The notes under the pieces: generated by a model | What the model was told of the DNA's origin: nothing | Databases searched by the model: none | Seen by the model: only the letters and a program-made list of their open reading frames with translations | From: Candidatus Eremiobacteraceae bacterium | Lineage (GTDB): Bacteria > Vulcanimicrobiota > Vulcanimicrobiia > Eremiobacterales > Eremiobacteraceae | Assembly (NCBI GenBank): GCA_035710745.1 | Contig: DASTCX010000004.1 | Location: forward strand, 62,001-126,000 | Reading direction: 5' to 3' | DNA: 64,000 bases | Translations under genes and position numbers: made by a program | Shown here: positions 8,611 to 17,437 of the stretch, piece by piece | Numbering within the stretch: the stretch's first letter is position 1 | How the letters are laid out: each line of letters starts with the position of its first letter

Positions 8611-10019
8611 GATGCTTCGCCGTCGCCGAGCAGCGCGGCGAGGATCTCCTCCATCCGCTGCACGCGCGAACCTTTGAGCAGCACCGCGTCACCGTCGCCG
8701 ATCAGTCCCCGCAAACGCGCCGCGACGCCGGCGTTGTCGGCGAACACGGAGATGCGATCGGGCGGCATCCCCGCACCACGAGCGCCAGCTGCGAGCCGCT
8801 CGGCGAAAACACCGCCGCAGTAGAGCGCATCGATGCCGGATCGAGCCGCGGTCGCACCCGTCACTTCGTGCTGCGCCGGCGCATCTGCGCCGAGCTCGGC
8901 CATGCTTCCGAGGACAGCGATCCGCCGCGCCGCCGGCACTTCCGCGAACGCATCGAGCGCGGATGCGACCGACGTCGGGCTCGCGTTGTACGCGTCGTAG
9001 ATGACAATCGCGCGGCTTGCCAGGACGTGCTGTTCGAAGCGGCCCGCCGGCAGCGCGAGAGCGCCGATCCGTTCAGCCGCCTCCTCGAACGTCATACCGG
9101 CGAGGATCGCAGCGCCCGCCGCGAGCAGCGCGTCGCGAAGATGATGCTCGCCGACGAGCCGCCACCGCGCGAGGGCGTGCGATGATCCAAATGTGAGCGG
9201 GACCGCCCCGTCTTTGGGCACGCCGGCCTCCAACGTGAGTCCTTGCGTGCGCGGGTCGCCGCACAGACGCACCCACACCGCGGATCGCTCGACCCCCGAC
9301 TCGGGCGCCAAACGTCGCGACCACTCATCGGCCGCGTTGAGCACCGCCTTCGCGCCGCGCGAGAAGAGCGCGAACTTCGTCCGCGCGAGCTGTTCGCGGC
9401 TTTCGTAGAATTCGAGGTGCGCTTCGCCGACGTTCGTCAAAACGCCGATGTCCGGCCGCGCGACGTCGACGAGCTCCGCGATCTCTCCCGGCGCGCGCGC
9501 TCCCATCTCGATGACCGCAACGCGAGTCGAATCGTCGAGTGCGTAGCATGCTTTGCTGACACCGAGCTCGTTGTTCTCGTTCTCGGGCGTTTCGATGGTC
9601 GCGCGGTTCTCGCGCAACAGCTGCGCGCACATCGACTTGACCGTCGTCTTGCCGACGCTGCCGGTGATGCCGACCACGGTGCAACGCTTGGCCCGAGAAC
9701 GCGCTTCGGAGGCGCCCGCCATGTACGCGCGCTTCGTGTCGGCGACGCGAAGCACGGGTGCGTCCACGCCCGACGGCAGCGACGCGCCCTCTTCAGCCAC
9801 GACGGCGATCGCCCCGCGCTGCGCGGCTACGTCGGCGTAGCGATGCCCGTCGTGGTTCGGACCGCGCAGGCAGACGAACGTTTCGCCGGCCTGGATAGTT
9901 CGCGAATCCGTCGACGGCGCGAACGCCGCTTCCGTGAGGCGCCGGTCGTGTGATGCTTTGCTAGGTTCGTAGCGCGCGCTCGCGACGCGCGCGAAGCGCT
10001 CGATCGTCAGCAGGCTCAC
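8607..10019 (-). CDS. murF: UDP-N-acetylmuramoyl-tripeptide--D-alanyl-D-alanine ligase MurF
   Basis: MurF adds D-Ala-D-Ala to UDP-MurNAc-tripeptide, completing the pentapeptide. The 470-residue protein has the N-terminal substrate domain motif STDSRTIQAGETFVCLRG (about 36-53), the P-loop VGITGSVGKTTVKSM (about 115-129), the nucleotide-domain segment TPENENNELGVSKA and the C-terminal YDAYNASPTSVASALDAF typical of MurF. It overlaps murE upstream and the CofE-like gene downstream, both as ATGA. Confidence 0.96.
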   Translation of the reverse strand: MSLLTIERFARVASARYEPSKASHDRRLTEAAFAPSTDSRTIQAGETFVCLRGPNHDGHRYADVAAQRGAIAVVAEEGASLPSGVDAPVLRVADTKRAYMAGASEARSRAKRCTVVGITGSVGKTTVKSMCAQLLRENRATIETPENENNELGVSKACYALDDSTRVAVIEMGARAPGEIAELVDVARPDIGVLTNVGEAHLEFYESREQLARTKFALFSRGAKAVLNAADEWSRRLAPESGVERSAVWVRLCGDPRTQGLTLEAGVPKDGAVPLTFGSSHALARWRLVGEHHLRDALLAAGAAILAGMTFEEAAERIGALALPAGRFEQHVLASRAIVIYDAYNASPTSVASALDAFAEVPAARRIAVLGSMAELGADAPAQHEVTGATAARSGIDALYCGGVFAERLAAGARGAGMPPDRISVFADNAGVAARLRGLIGDGDAVLLKGSRVQRMEEILAALLGDGEAS

Positions 10020-11494
10020 GCGCGTACCTTCGCGATCGCGCTGCGAGCGACGGCGACGTCGGAGAACGGACGGCGCTCGTCTCGCACGAGCTGGTACGCC
10101 TCGTGCCCTTTGCCGGCGATCACGACGACGTCGCCGGGCTTCGCGCCAGCGATCGCGCGCTCGATGGCGCGCTCGCGATCCGGCTCGACTTCATAGGCGC
10201 CGCCCGGGCCCGCCATCCCGGCGACGATTTCGTCGATGATCTTCGCCGGATCTTCGTAGCGCGGATTGTCGGACGTGACGATCGCGACGTCGCTCGCTTC
10301 GCGCGCGATCCTGCCCATGAGCGGCCGCTTGAGCGGATCCCGGTCGCCGCCGCAGCCGAAGACGCAGATCAGCCGCCCGGTCGCGATCGCGCGCGCGGCG
10401 CGCAACACGTTCGCGAGCCCGTCGGGCGTGTGCGCGTAGTCGACGAAGACGCCGATCGGACCGGCCTCGACGCGCGTCATGCGCCCAGGCACCGCTTCGA
10501 GTTCGTAGAGCCCTTGCGCGATCGCTTCGACGTCGACGTCGAGCGCGACCGCAGTCGCGATCGCGGCGAGCGCATTCGAGATGTTGAACGGTCCAGGCAG
10601 CCGGATCTCAAAACGCGCCGGCCGCACCGCGCCGACCGTGAAGCGTGAACCGCGTGTGTCGAGCTCGATGTCGGAGGCGTGAAGCGTCGCCGATCTATTG
10701 CTTACGCCGAACGTGATGCGCCGCGCTACCGGCGCGCCGAGCAGTTCGAACGCCGGATCGTCGGCATTGAGGACGGCGACTCCGCCGCTCTTGCTTGTCA
10801 TCTCGAAAAGACGGCGCTTCGTCGCGCGGTAGTCGTCGAACGTCGGATGGAAGTCTAGGTGGTCTTGGGTGAGGTTCGTGAACGTCGCCACATCGAACGC
10901 GACGTCATCGACGCGATGGAGCTTCAGCGAATGGCTCGACACCTCGAGCACCGCGCCTTCGGCGCCCGCGTCGCGGAACTCGGCAAGCAGCCGCTGCACT
11001 TCATGCGCGAACGGCGTCGTGTTCTCGAGTTGGGTATCGAAAACGCCGCGAAGGCGAGCGCCGAGCGTCCCCACGAGGCCGAATGGCCGCCCCGCCGCTG
11101 CCACGATCGATTCCACGAAGTGCGTCGTCGTCGTCTTGCCGTTCGTGCCGGTGACGCCGACGATGGTGAGCTTCTCCGAAGGACGATCGTACAGCGTCGC
11201 CGCGATCGGCGAAAGCGAAGCAAGGGCATCTGGCACGCGCGCGAGCGCGATGCCTGCGGGCACCGCGATCGGTCGCTCGGCGAGCACCGCGACGGCGCCT
11301 CGCGAGACCGCTTCGGCGACGTGCGCGTGACCGTCATCGCGTGCGCCGCGAAGACAGACGAAGAGCGCGCCGGGCTCCACGCGGCGCGAATCGACGGCGA
11401 TCGAAGCGATGGTGACGTCGGGGTTGCCGGATAGGGAGCTTTGGCCGGCGCCGGCGATGAGTTCCGCCAGCGATTTCGGCATGTTCGGGGTCAT
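10016..11494 (-). CDS. murE: UDP-N-acetylmuramoyl-L-alanyl-D-glutamate--diamino acid ligase MurE
   Basis: MurE adds the third residue of the stem peptide. The protein (492 residues) carries AVDSRRVEPGALFVCLRG near the N-terminus, the P-loop GVTGTNGKTTTTHFVESI and the carbamylated-lysine region. The motif TSDNPRYEDPAKIIDEIV near residue 410 resembles the DNPR motif of enzymes that use meso-diaminopimelate, so an mDAP wall is likely. Two in-frame ATGs (11494 and 11482) could start it; neither has a clear Shine-Dalgarno. It begins 4 nt after the ftsI stop. Confidence 0.95.
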   Translation of the reverse strand: MTPNMPKSLAELIAGAGQSSLSGNPDVTIASIAVDSRRVEPGALFVCLRGARDDGHAHVAEAVSRGAVAVLAERPIAVPAGIALARVPDALASLSPIAATLYDRPSEKLTIVGVTGTNGKTTTTHFVESIVAAAGRPFGLVGTLGARLRGVFDTQLENTTPFAHEVQRLLAEFRDAGAEGAVLEVSSHSLKLHRVDDVAFDVATFTNLTQDHLDFHPTFDDYRATKRRLFEMTSKSGGVAVLNADDPAFELLGAPVARRITFGVSNRSATLHASDIELDTRGSRFTVGAVRPARFEIRLPGPFNISNALAAIATAVALDVDVEAIAQGLYELEAVPGRMTRVEAGPIGVFVDYAHTPDGLANVLRAARAIATGRLICVFGCGGDRDPLKRPLMGRIAREASDVAIVTSDNPRYEDPAKIIDEIVAGMAGPGGAYEVEPDRERAIERAIAGAKPGDVVVIAGKGHEAYQLVRDERRPFSDVAVARSAIAKVRA

Positions 11495-11498
11495 TTAA

Positions 11499-13307
11499 CT
11501 AGTGCCCGCGGGCAATCCCTCGCGCGGCGGGAGCACCCGCGGCGGGCGAGACGGCGCGCGCGTCGGGATCGTCGATCGAGACGCTCGGGCGTTTGGGAAG
11601 GATTCCTTCGCGCCAAAGCACGCGGCTCGCGAGGTCGCGGAATGCGGGCGCCGCGACGATGCTGCCGTAGTAGGCGCCGACGGGCCTGTCCACTTTGACG
11701 AGGATGACGTACTGCGGCCGATCGGCGGGAACGATTCCGACGAACGACGCGGTGTAGGCGCCGAGGACGTACGAGCCGTCGACGACCATCTGCGCGGTGC
11801 CGGTTTTCCCGGCGAGCGCATAGCCCGGCATAGTGATCGCGCTCGCGGTGCCGTGCGCGAAGACGTCACGCAGCATCTTCAAGAGCTCCGCCGCCGTCTG
11901 GACGTTCATGACGCGACCCTGTTGTTGCGGCGCATACGTCTTGATGACCTTGCCGTTCGGCGCGACGAGCGATCGCACGATGAGCGGACGCATGAGCTCT
12001 CCGCCGTTCGCGATCGCGCCGTATGCGCGCGCGAGCTGGAGCGCCGTGATCGACACGCCTTGTCCGAAGCCGATCGTCGCGAGACGCGAGCCGTACCACG
12101 TGTCCGGCGTGCCGACGAGTCCGCCGCTCTCGCCGGGAAGATCGACGCCGGTCGGCTCGTCGAGACCGAAGCGCCGGATGTAGTCGTACATCGTCTGTTT
12201 GCCGACGCGCATCGCGACTTCGGCGGCGCCGACGTTGTGCGAGTACGCGATGATGTCGTCGAGCGTCTCTTCGCTGTGCCCGGATGCCATCAACCCGTCG
12301 TCGGCGTTGTGGATGATTCGGTCGCCGACTTCGATCGCGTCGAGCGCCGGGAACGTGTCGGTCAGCGACACCTTGCCCGAGTCGAGCGCGGCGGTCGCGG
12401 TGATGAGCTTGAACGTCGAGCCCGGCTCGTATGGGTCGGCGATGGCGCGGTCGGACCACGACGTCGCTGGCGATGCGCTGAAATCGTTGGGATCGTAGTT
12501 CGGATAGTTCGCGAGCGCGAGGATCTCGCCGGTCTGCGCCCGGAGCACGATCGCGCACCCGTCCTGAGCATCGTATTTCTCGACGACGGATCTGATGACG
12601 GCCTCGGCTTCGAACTCGAGCATGCGGTCGACCGTGAGGACGACCGTGTCGCCGACGACGGCCGGCTGGACGACGCGGCCGCCGAACGGGATCGGCCGGC
12701 CGGCGTTGTCCGTGCTCTCGACGATCCGGCCGGGCTTGCCGCGCAGCACGTCGTTGAACGCGTACTCGATGCCGGCAAGGCCTTGATTGTCGACGCCGGT
12801 GAAACCGACGACCGTCGACCCGATCCTTCCCTGCGGATCGACGCGCAGACCGAGAGGTTCGTCGCTCGTCGCGACGCCGCGAAGATCGAGGTGATCGACG
12901 GCGGCGGCGACGTCCTTCGGAACGTCACGCTTCAGATAGACGAACGATTCCTTCGATGTCAACGCCGACTCGATTCCCGCCGGCTGCTCGTGCAGCACGG
13001 GCGCAAGCTCTGCAGCCGCCTTCTTCGGATTCTCCACGTCGGTAGGCTGGGCGTAGATCGCCGACGATGGAAGATCCGTCGCGAAAGGTACGCCGAAACG
13101 ATCGACGATGTCGCCGCGTTTGCCGTCGACGGCGATGGTCGACTGGTGTTCGTCGCCCGCGCCGGCCGCGAGAGCGGCGCCGTCGCGGACTTGGACGCCG
13201 TAGAGGCGGCAGAGCAAGAGCGCGGCGATCGCCGCGCACGTCCAAAAGACGACCGCGGAGCGGATCCGCAGCCTGACGCGTTCTTTATCCTTTAGATGTG
13301 GAGCCAC
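11499..13307 (-). CDS. ftsI: Peptidoglycan D,D-transpeptidase FtsI/PBP2-type (class B PBP)
   Basis: This class B penicillin-binding protein (602 residues) cross-links septal peptidoglycan. It has one N-terminal transmembrane segment (about 16-36), a dimerisation region and a transpeptidase domain with all three active-site motifs: STFK in EPGSTFKLITATAAL (about 295), SHN in YSHNVGAAEVAMRVG, and KTGT in ALAGKTGTAQMV. There is no PASTA extension, and the C-terminus is short. It overlaps the ftsL-like gene by 16 nt, the usual ftsL-ftsI order. Confidence 0.94.
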   Translation of the reverse strand: MAPHLKDKERVRLRIRSAVVFWTCAAIAALLLCRLYGVQVRDGAALAAGAGDEHQSTIAVDGKRGDIVDRFGVPFATDLPSSAIYAQPTDVENPKKAAAELAPVLHEQPAGIESALTSKESFVYLKRDVPKDVAAAVDHLDLRGVATSDEPLGLRVDPQGRIGSTVVGFTGVDNQGLAGIEYAFNDVLRGKPGRIVESTDNAGRPIPFGGRVVQPAVVGDTVVLTVDRMLEFEAEAVIRSVVEKYDAQDGCAIVLRAQTGEILALANYPNYDPNDFSASPATSWSDRAIADPYEPGSTFKLITATAALDSGKVSLTDTFPALDAIEVGDRIIHNADDGLMASGHSEETLDDIIAYSHNVGAAEVAMRVGKQTMYDYIRRFGLDEPTGVDLPGESGGLVGTPDTWYGSRLATIGFGQGVSITALQLARAYGAIANGGELMRPLIVRSLVAPNGKVIKTYAPQQQGRVMNVQTAAELLKMLRDVFAHGTASAITMPGYALAGKTGTAQMVVDGSYVLGAYTASFVGIVPADRPQYVILVKVDRPVGAYYGSIVAAPAFRDLASRVLWREGILPKRPSVSIDDPDARAVSPAAGAPAARGIARGH

Positions 13308-13729
13308 TTGCGTAGCCCGTCGATCGTGGCTGCGATCGAGGTCGCGGTCTTCGTCGTGGCAGCGTGTGAGGGCGCGACGATCGCGACGCTCTGCGGCACG
13401 TGCATGTGGAGCTTCGCGGCGGCGGATTCGAGGCGCGGCAGCGATTCGAGCTGCGCGACTTGCTGGCGGAGCTCGTTGTCGCGCTGGACGAGCGCGTTGC
13501 GCAATGCTTGGTCGTCGTGCAGCCTGTAGGTTTGAGCCGTCAGCTGCGCGGTCAGCCAGACGTACGTGACGATGAGCGCGATCGGCAGCGCGACGAGAAG
13601 GCCGAGCCGCACCGTCCGGTCGAGACGGACCTTGACGAGCCGCGTCTTTCGGATGACGCGCGGGCGAGGTTTGGTCGACGGCCGATCGGGGAGATCGTCG
13701 TGCTGATAGACGCGAGCTGCTAGCGCCAT
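13292..13729 (-). CDS. ftsL: FtsL-like cell-division protein
   Basis: This is a 145-residue bitopic protein with a basic cytoplasmic N-terminus (about 1-40), one transmembrane helix (LGLLVALPIALIVTYVWL, about 43-60) and a heptad-rich segment rich in Leu, Gln and Arg (about 70-110), as in FtsL/DivIC. Sequence identity to known FtsL is always low, so the call rests on topology and on position between rsmH and ftsI, where ftsL is almost universal. The short C-terminal part beyond the coiled coil is unassigned. Confidence 0.75.
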   Translation of the reverse strand: MALAARVYQHDDLPDRPSTKPRPRVIRKTRLVKVRLDRTVRLGLLVALPIALIVTYVWLTAQLTAQTYRLHDDQALRNALVQRDNELRQQVAQLESLPRLESAAAKLHMHVPQSVAIVAPSHAATTKTATSIAATIDGLRKWLHI

Positions 13730-14676
13730 CCTCGATCCTCCGTGATCTCGTGCGGCGGTTCTGTCTGCGCGGAAAGCCGCTCCGCGGCGCGCAGCTTCGC
13801 GCTCCTGCTGCGCGGATTCGCTTTCGTCTCCTCGACCGTCGGCGTCATCGGCTTGCGCGTTATCACGGTCGCGAGACCGTCGTGTTCCCAGCGGCGGAAG
13901 GTGCGCTTCACCGACCGGTCTTCTCCGGAATGGTAGCTGATGACGACGGCTCGTGCGCCCGGACGCAGACGGCGCGCAGCCGCGGCGAGGCTCCGCTCAA
14001 GCCGCTCGACATCGTGATTGACCGCCATCCGCAGAGCCTGAAAGGTGCGCGTCGCCGGATGGATCTTGCCGCGCGATGCGTTGCGAGGCAGCGCCGCGAG
14101 AATGGCAGCGACGAGATCCGACGTCTTGCGCAGCGGCGATCGCGCGCGGCGCGTGACGATCTGGCGCGCTATGCGGCGCGCGAAACGTTCGTCGCCGTTT
14201 GCATGGATGAGGTCGGCGAGCTCCCGCTCGGACAGTGTGTTGAGCAGATCGGCCGCCGACGGGTCGCCGGTCGTCGGATCCAAGCGCATATCGAGCGGCT
14301 CGTCGCCGGCGAACGAGAAACCGCGCTCGGCGTCTGCGAGCTGGATCGACGAGAGCCCGAGATCGTACAGGATGCCGTCAACTCCGTCCACACCGAGCTC
14401 TTCGAGCGCCTCGTCGAGATCGGCGAAGTTCGAGTGGACCGCTGTCAGGCGGCCCGGGTACCGGCTCGATAGTTCGACCGCGCGCACGACCGCCGCCGGA
14501 TCGGCATCGAGCGCGATGACGCGGCCGGAAGGCTGCCGCGACAATATCTCTTTCGTGTGGCCGCCCGCGCCGAAGGTCGCATCGACGATCGTCGCTCCGC
14601 TGCCGAGCGCGCGCTCGGAGAGGACGAGATCGACGCTCTCCTCCAGCATGACCGGAGCATGGCTAGTAAAGTCCAA
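13720..14676 (-). CDS. rsmH: 16S rRNA (cytosine1402-N4)-methyltransferase RsmH
   Basis: RsmH methylates N4 of C1402 in 16S rRNA. The 318-residue protein begins HAPVMLEESVDLVL, followed by the SAM-binding motif VDATFGAGGHTKEIL, the segment GILYDLGLSSIQLADAERGF and the C-terminal motif VISYHSGEDRSVKRTF, all characteristic. It overlaps mraZ (14 nt) and the ftsL-like gene (10 nt), consistent with the mraZ-rsmH-ftsL order. Confidence 0.96.
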   Translation of the reverse strand: MDFTSHAPVMLEESVDLVLSERALGSGATIVDATFGAGGHTKEILSRQPSGRVIALDADPAAVVRAVELSSRYPGRLTAVHSNFADLDEALEELGVDGVDGILYDLGLSSIQLADAERGFSFAGDEPLDMRLDPTTGDPSAADLLNTLSERELADLIHANGDERFARRIARQIVTRRARSPLRKTSDLVAAILAALPRNASRGKIHPATRTFQALRMAVNHDVERLERSLAAAARRLRPGARAVVISYHSGEDRSVKRTFRRWEHDGLATVITRKPMTPTVEETKANPRSRSAKLRAAERLSAQTEPPHEITEDRGWR

Positions 14677-15103
14677 GCTCCGTCATCAGATCCGCCATGC
14701 CGTCGGGCGCGCCGCCGGCCTTCCGCCAAGCGGGCGCCGACCACACTTCGACACGCGTCAACGTGCCGACGAGCACGACGTCCTTGTCGATCTCCGCATA
14801 GTCGCGCAACGGTTGAGGCACGACGACACGGCCTTGAGCATCAAGCGACACCTCCTCGGTGTTCGCGAAGAGATGGCGGACGAAGCTCCGGTAACGCGCA
14901 TCCTTGCGCGTCGCCGATTCGAGCTTAGTGCAGAACTCCGACCAAGTGGGCTCGGGATAGAGCGCGAGGCACAACTCCGGGGGCGCGATCGTCAGCACGA
15001 AGTGGTCGCCCAAACGCCCCCGCAACCGGGCGGGAATGGTCAACCTGCCCTTGTCGTCGAGGGAGTGTTCGAACTGTCCCGTAAACTTCGGGAGAGCGGT
15101 CAT
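14663..15103 (-). CDS. mraZ: Transcriptional regulator MraZ
   Basis: MraZ is an AbrB-like, ring-forming DNA-binding protein that represses its own dcw promoter. The protein (146 residues from ATG 15103) has the two expected SpoVT/AbrB-type repeats: one around FEHSLDDKGRLTIPARLRG (about 8-26) and one around EVSLDAQGRVVVPQPLRDYA (about 84-103). An earlier in-frame start (15124) would put operator DNA inside the gene and is less likely. Three GTGG boxes lie directly upstream. Confidence 0.93.
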   Translation of the reverse strand: MTALPKFTGQFEHSLDDKGRLTIPARLRGRLGDHFVLTIAPPELCLALYPEPTWSEFCTKLESATRKDARYRSFVRHLFANTEEVSLDAQGRVVVPQPLRDYAEIDKDVVLVGTLTRVEVWSAPAWRKAGGAPDGMADLMTELGLY

Positions 15104-15118
15104 CGAAGGTGCACCAGA

Positions 15119-15172
15119 CCCCACTTTGAGCCACTTTCACCCACTATACTCCAATAATCGGCGGATTGTCAA
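15119..15172 (-). promoter_or_regulatory. dcw promoter overlapped by a triple MraZ operator
   Basis: On the minus strand there is a -35 TTGACA (15172-15167), an 18-bp spacer and a -10 TATAGT (15148-15143). Starting at the -10 end and running towards mraZ are three boxes GTGGG, GTGGC, GTGGG (plus-strand CCCAC 15140-15144, GCCAC 15130-15134, CCCAC 15120-15124) spaced exactly 10 bp apart, i.e. one helical turn. This is the known architecture of MraZ binding sites (TGGG-type boxes with 5-nt spacers), so autorepression of the whole cluster is likely. Confidence 0.85.
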
Positions 15173-15183
15173 AACTTAATGAG

Positions 15184-15310
15184 TGTAGCGGCCGAGCTTT
15201 AGCTCGACCGCCGCGATCTTACAGAGAGACGACCCGCGTTAGCCGGTCGTCTCCCTTTTTGGAATCGTACTTCGAGGCCGCGGCGGTCGAGATGAATCTC
15301 GACCGCTCCC
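15184..15310. repeat. Pair of short hairpin palindromes between the TlpA-like gene and mraZ
   Basis: Two 20-bp palindromes lie here: 15190-15209 (GGCCGAGCT-TT-AGCTCGACC, one mismatch) and 15285-15304 (GGTCGAGAT-GA-ATCTCGACC). They belong to a family seen six times in this window. Between them, GAGACGACC (15226-15234) pairs with GGTCGTCTC (15245-15253) and is followed by CCTTTTT on the plus strand. This looks like a terminator, but it points against the flanking minus-strand genes, so its role is open. Confidence 0.8.
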
Positions 15311-15322
15311 TCTGTTATGTGG

Positions 15323-16978
15323 CTAGGTGCTGGGCTTGGCTGAGACCGTTGCGATCGCGTTCGCGGTCTTCGACGCGATTGTGACCGACGCGGTCGAACC
15401 GCCGTCCGCCTTCACGTGCATCGACCACGGGCCGCCGCTATCGGCCAGCGGCACGACTTGCAGTTCGACGCGCATCGATCCGTTGGCGGCGAGGTTGATC
15501 GTGCTCTTGAACGGCTGACACACTTTTGCGTAGCAGAACGAGAGCAGCCAGTGGTCCGGAAGTCCGGTCGCGGCGAGGTTGACGGACCGCGCCACTGACG
15601 ACGGATTTTTCACGAGCACCCAGAGCTTCGCGGGCGAAGCCTTCAGCGCGTGCGCGGCGGAGGCGCCGGAAATAGTCATCGCGATGTCCGCCGGCTCGAG
15701 CGCCGCATACTGCTCGTTCGCCTCTTCGGCGACCATCGAGTTAGGCTGGGCCGCCGCAGAGTCAAGCATCATCGCCTGGCCCGCCGCGTTGTTACCCGCG
15801 GCGATCTCCGCGCGCCCGAACTTGAGCCAAGCGCGTGCGAGTTCGTGCTTCGCGCTGTCATCGGTCGGCTTCTTCGCGTACGCCGCGCTCGCAAGCGCCA
15901 GCGCGTGCGATGAGGCGTCGAGCGCGTCCGGATAGTCTTTCGCCCCGAGGTCGGCTGAGGTCAGCGTCATCCAGCTTTCCGGATCGTCGGGCACCGCAGC
16001 GGCAAGCGCCTTGCCCGCGGCCACAGCCTTATCGTGATCCTTCATCTCGACCGCGGCGAGATACAGCCCGTTGTACGCGTCGCTCGCGGTCGACGGATCG
16101 AGGGTAACGGCCTGACCGTATGCGGCGTACGCTTGCGCGAATTGCTCCCGATCTTCGGCGACCTGTCCGCGCTGGAGCGCTTCTTGCGCTAGATCCGCAT
16201 TTGCGGGGGCGCCCGTTTCGGTCTTCGCCCGCGCGTCGTACGCATCGCCGAGCGCCGTGTAGAGCGCGTCGAGCTCCTGCGTGGCTTTGAAGTAATCTAT
16301 GGAAGAAGAGCCGTCGCCGCTCTGGATAGACGTGAGCTTGTCCGAGCCCTTCTTGCCGGCATCGATCGCATCGGCCGGGTTGCCGGCGGCGAGCGCAGCT
16401 CGCACCGTCGCCAGCGACGACGCCGCGGTGTCGTCGAAGGACTGCGCGATCTTCGTCTCGGGCACCGGCCTATCAGCGACGACCGCGTCGAGCGCGCCGG
16501 TCAGCGTCGACGATTCCAACTGGTCGAGCTGCCGGTAGCGGATGACGCCGTTGCGGTCCAAGATATACGTCGTCGGGATCGCACGCACGTCGTACATCTC
16601 TTCGACGGAACCTGTCGAATCCATGACGAGCGGGAAGCGGACGCCCTTGCCCTTCGCCCACACTTGCACGAGCGGCATCTGCTCGCGGTCGTCGACGCCG
16701 AAGAACACGACGTCGCTGCCCGAATATTTCTTCGCGGCGGCGACGAGATCGGGCGTCTCTGCGCGACACGGCGGACACCACGTCGCGAAGAAGTTCAGCA
16801 CGACGACGTGACCCCGCAGATCGGAGAGCGACATCGTGTGGCCGCTCGTGCTTTGCAATTTGAAGTCCGGCGCGAGCGTGCCGATGCCGGGCGAGGCTGC
16901 CCAGGCCGGCTTGGGCACGGCAAGGGCGAGCGCGAGGACGAATGCCGGCGCGAGCCGACGGGCGATCGATGCGTTCAT
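15323..16978 (-). CDS. Exported TlpA/ResA-like thioredoxin domain fused to TPR-like region
   Basis: The protein (551 residues) has a signal peptide (cleavage probably after AWA, about residue 28). A thioredoxin-fold domain (about 30-170) follows with the redox motif FFATWCPPCRAE and the cis-proline segment AIPTTYILDRNG. Residues about 180-430 contain alanine-rich helical repeats resembling TPRs (for example QALAAYGQ-type and AYNGLYLAAVEM segments). The last 100 residues look like a beta-sandwich (NPSSVARSVNLAATGLP). It would act outside the inner membrane as a thiol-disulfide protein, perhaps for cytochrome maturation or oxidative protection; the substrate is unknown. It is the gene upstream of mraZ but separated by about 220 nt of repeats. 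Confidence 0.8.
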   Translation of the reverse strand: MNASIARRLAPAFVLALALAVPKPAWAASPGIGTLAPDFKLQSTSGHTMSLSDLRGHVVVLNFFATWCPPCRAETPDLVAAAKKYSGSDVVFFGVDDREQMPLVQVWAKGKGVRFPLVMDSTGSVEEMYDVRAIPTTYILDRNGVIRYRQLDQLESSTLTGALDAVVADRPVPETKIAQSFDDTAASSLATVRAALAAGNPADAIDAGKKGSDKLTSIQSGDGSSSIDYFKATQELDALYTALGDAYDARAKTETGAPANADLAQEALQRGQVAEDREQFAQAYAAYGQAVTLDPSTASDAYNGLYLAAVEMKDHDKAVAAGKALAAAVPDDPESWMTLTSADLGAKDYPDALDASSHALALASAAYAKKPTDDSAKHELARAWLKFGRAEIAAGNNAAGQAMMLDSAAAQPNSMVAEEANEQYAALEPADIAMTISGASAAHALKASPAKLWVLVKNPSSVARSVNLAATGLPDHWLLSFCYAKVCQPFKSTINLAANGSMRVELQVVPLADSGGPWSMHVKADGGSTASVTIASKTANAIATVSAKPST

Positions 16979-17028
16979 AGTGCGCTTCGTTTCGGCGACG
17001 AGAGGGCGCGGCCTCGCGCCCGGTGTGG

Positions 17029-17057
17029 TTGCTTTTCAGGAGGCGGCATGCTAGAGT
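17029..17057 (+). promoter_or_regulatory. Possible sigma70 promoter for the zinc-ribbon gene
   Basis: TTGCTT (17029-17034) and TAGAGT (17052-17057) are separated by 17 bp in the divergent spacer, 80 nt upstream of the chosen GTG start. Both hexamers deviate from consensus, so this is only a candidate. Confidence 0.35.
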
Positions 17058-17083
17058 CATCCTACCGCTTGCGGCCATCCGTC

Positions 17084-17099
17084 ATTGGCCGCGGCCAAT
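17084..17099. promoter_or_regulatory. Perfect 16-bp palindrome, operator candidate
   Basis: ATTGGCCGCGGCCAAT is a perfect inverted repeat with no spacer, lying between the candidate promoter and the zinc-ribbon start. Its position and symmetry suit a repressor site in the divergent TlpA-like/zinc-ribbon spacer. No regulator can be named. Confidence 0.4.
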
Positions 17100-17137
17100 T
17101 CTTGCGTTTCCAAATGGCGGAATTCGAGGAATATCTA

Positions 17138-17437
17138 GTGGCTTATCAAGACCGAACCCTGATTTGCCGGGACTGCGGTGCGGAGTTCATCTTCACCGCC
17201 GGTGAACAGGACTTCTACGCGCAAAAGGGCTTCGAGCACGAGCCGACCCGATGCGCCGCGTGCCGTCAGGCCCGCAAGCGCGATCGCGGTTCCCAGACCG
17301 GCGAGCGGGCGATGTACGACGCCGTATGCACGCAGTGCGGCGCCGCGACACAAGTGCCGTTCTCGCCGCGCCCGGACAAGCCGGTTTATTGCCCGGATTG
17401 CTACCGGACTGTCGCCGGCAGGCGCGCGCGAGTGTAG
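17138..17437 (+). CDS. Small double zinc-ribbon protein
   Basis: This protein (99 residues) contains two zinc-finger-like knuckle pairs. An N-terminal TLICRDCGAEFIFTAGEQDF followed by CAACRQAR forms the ribbon found in many bacterial 'zinc-ribbon domain-containing' proteins. A second CTQCGAAT...VYCPDCYR pair at the C-terminus resembles the CxxC region of the same group. The GTG at 17138 is preferred because GAGGA lies seven bases upstream and homologues begin near here; the longer frame upstream has no support. The family is widespread but its function is not established; nucleic-acid or protein binding is likely. Confidence 0.8.
   Translation: MAYQDRTLICRDCGAEFIFTAGEQDFYAQKGFEHEPTRCAACRQARKRDRGSQTGERAMYDAVCTQCGAATQVPFSPRPDKPVYCPDCYRTVAGRRARV

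Noticed and set aside
11502-13295. 597-codon open frame on the plus strand
   Set aside because: It is antisense to ftsI, is dominated by Arg, Asp and Val, and has no domain. High GC commonly leaves such frames open; the same applies to frames at 1694-3118, 3230-4306, 18297-19643 and 43809-45386.
15226-15260. Rho-independent terminator
   Set aside because: The stem with CCTTTTT points along the plus strand, but both neighbouring genes are on the minus strand, so I list it only as a stem-loop of unclear role.
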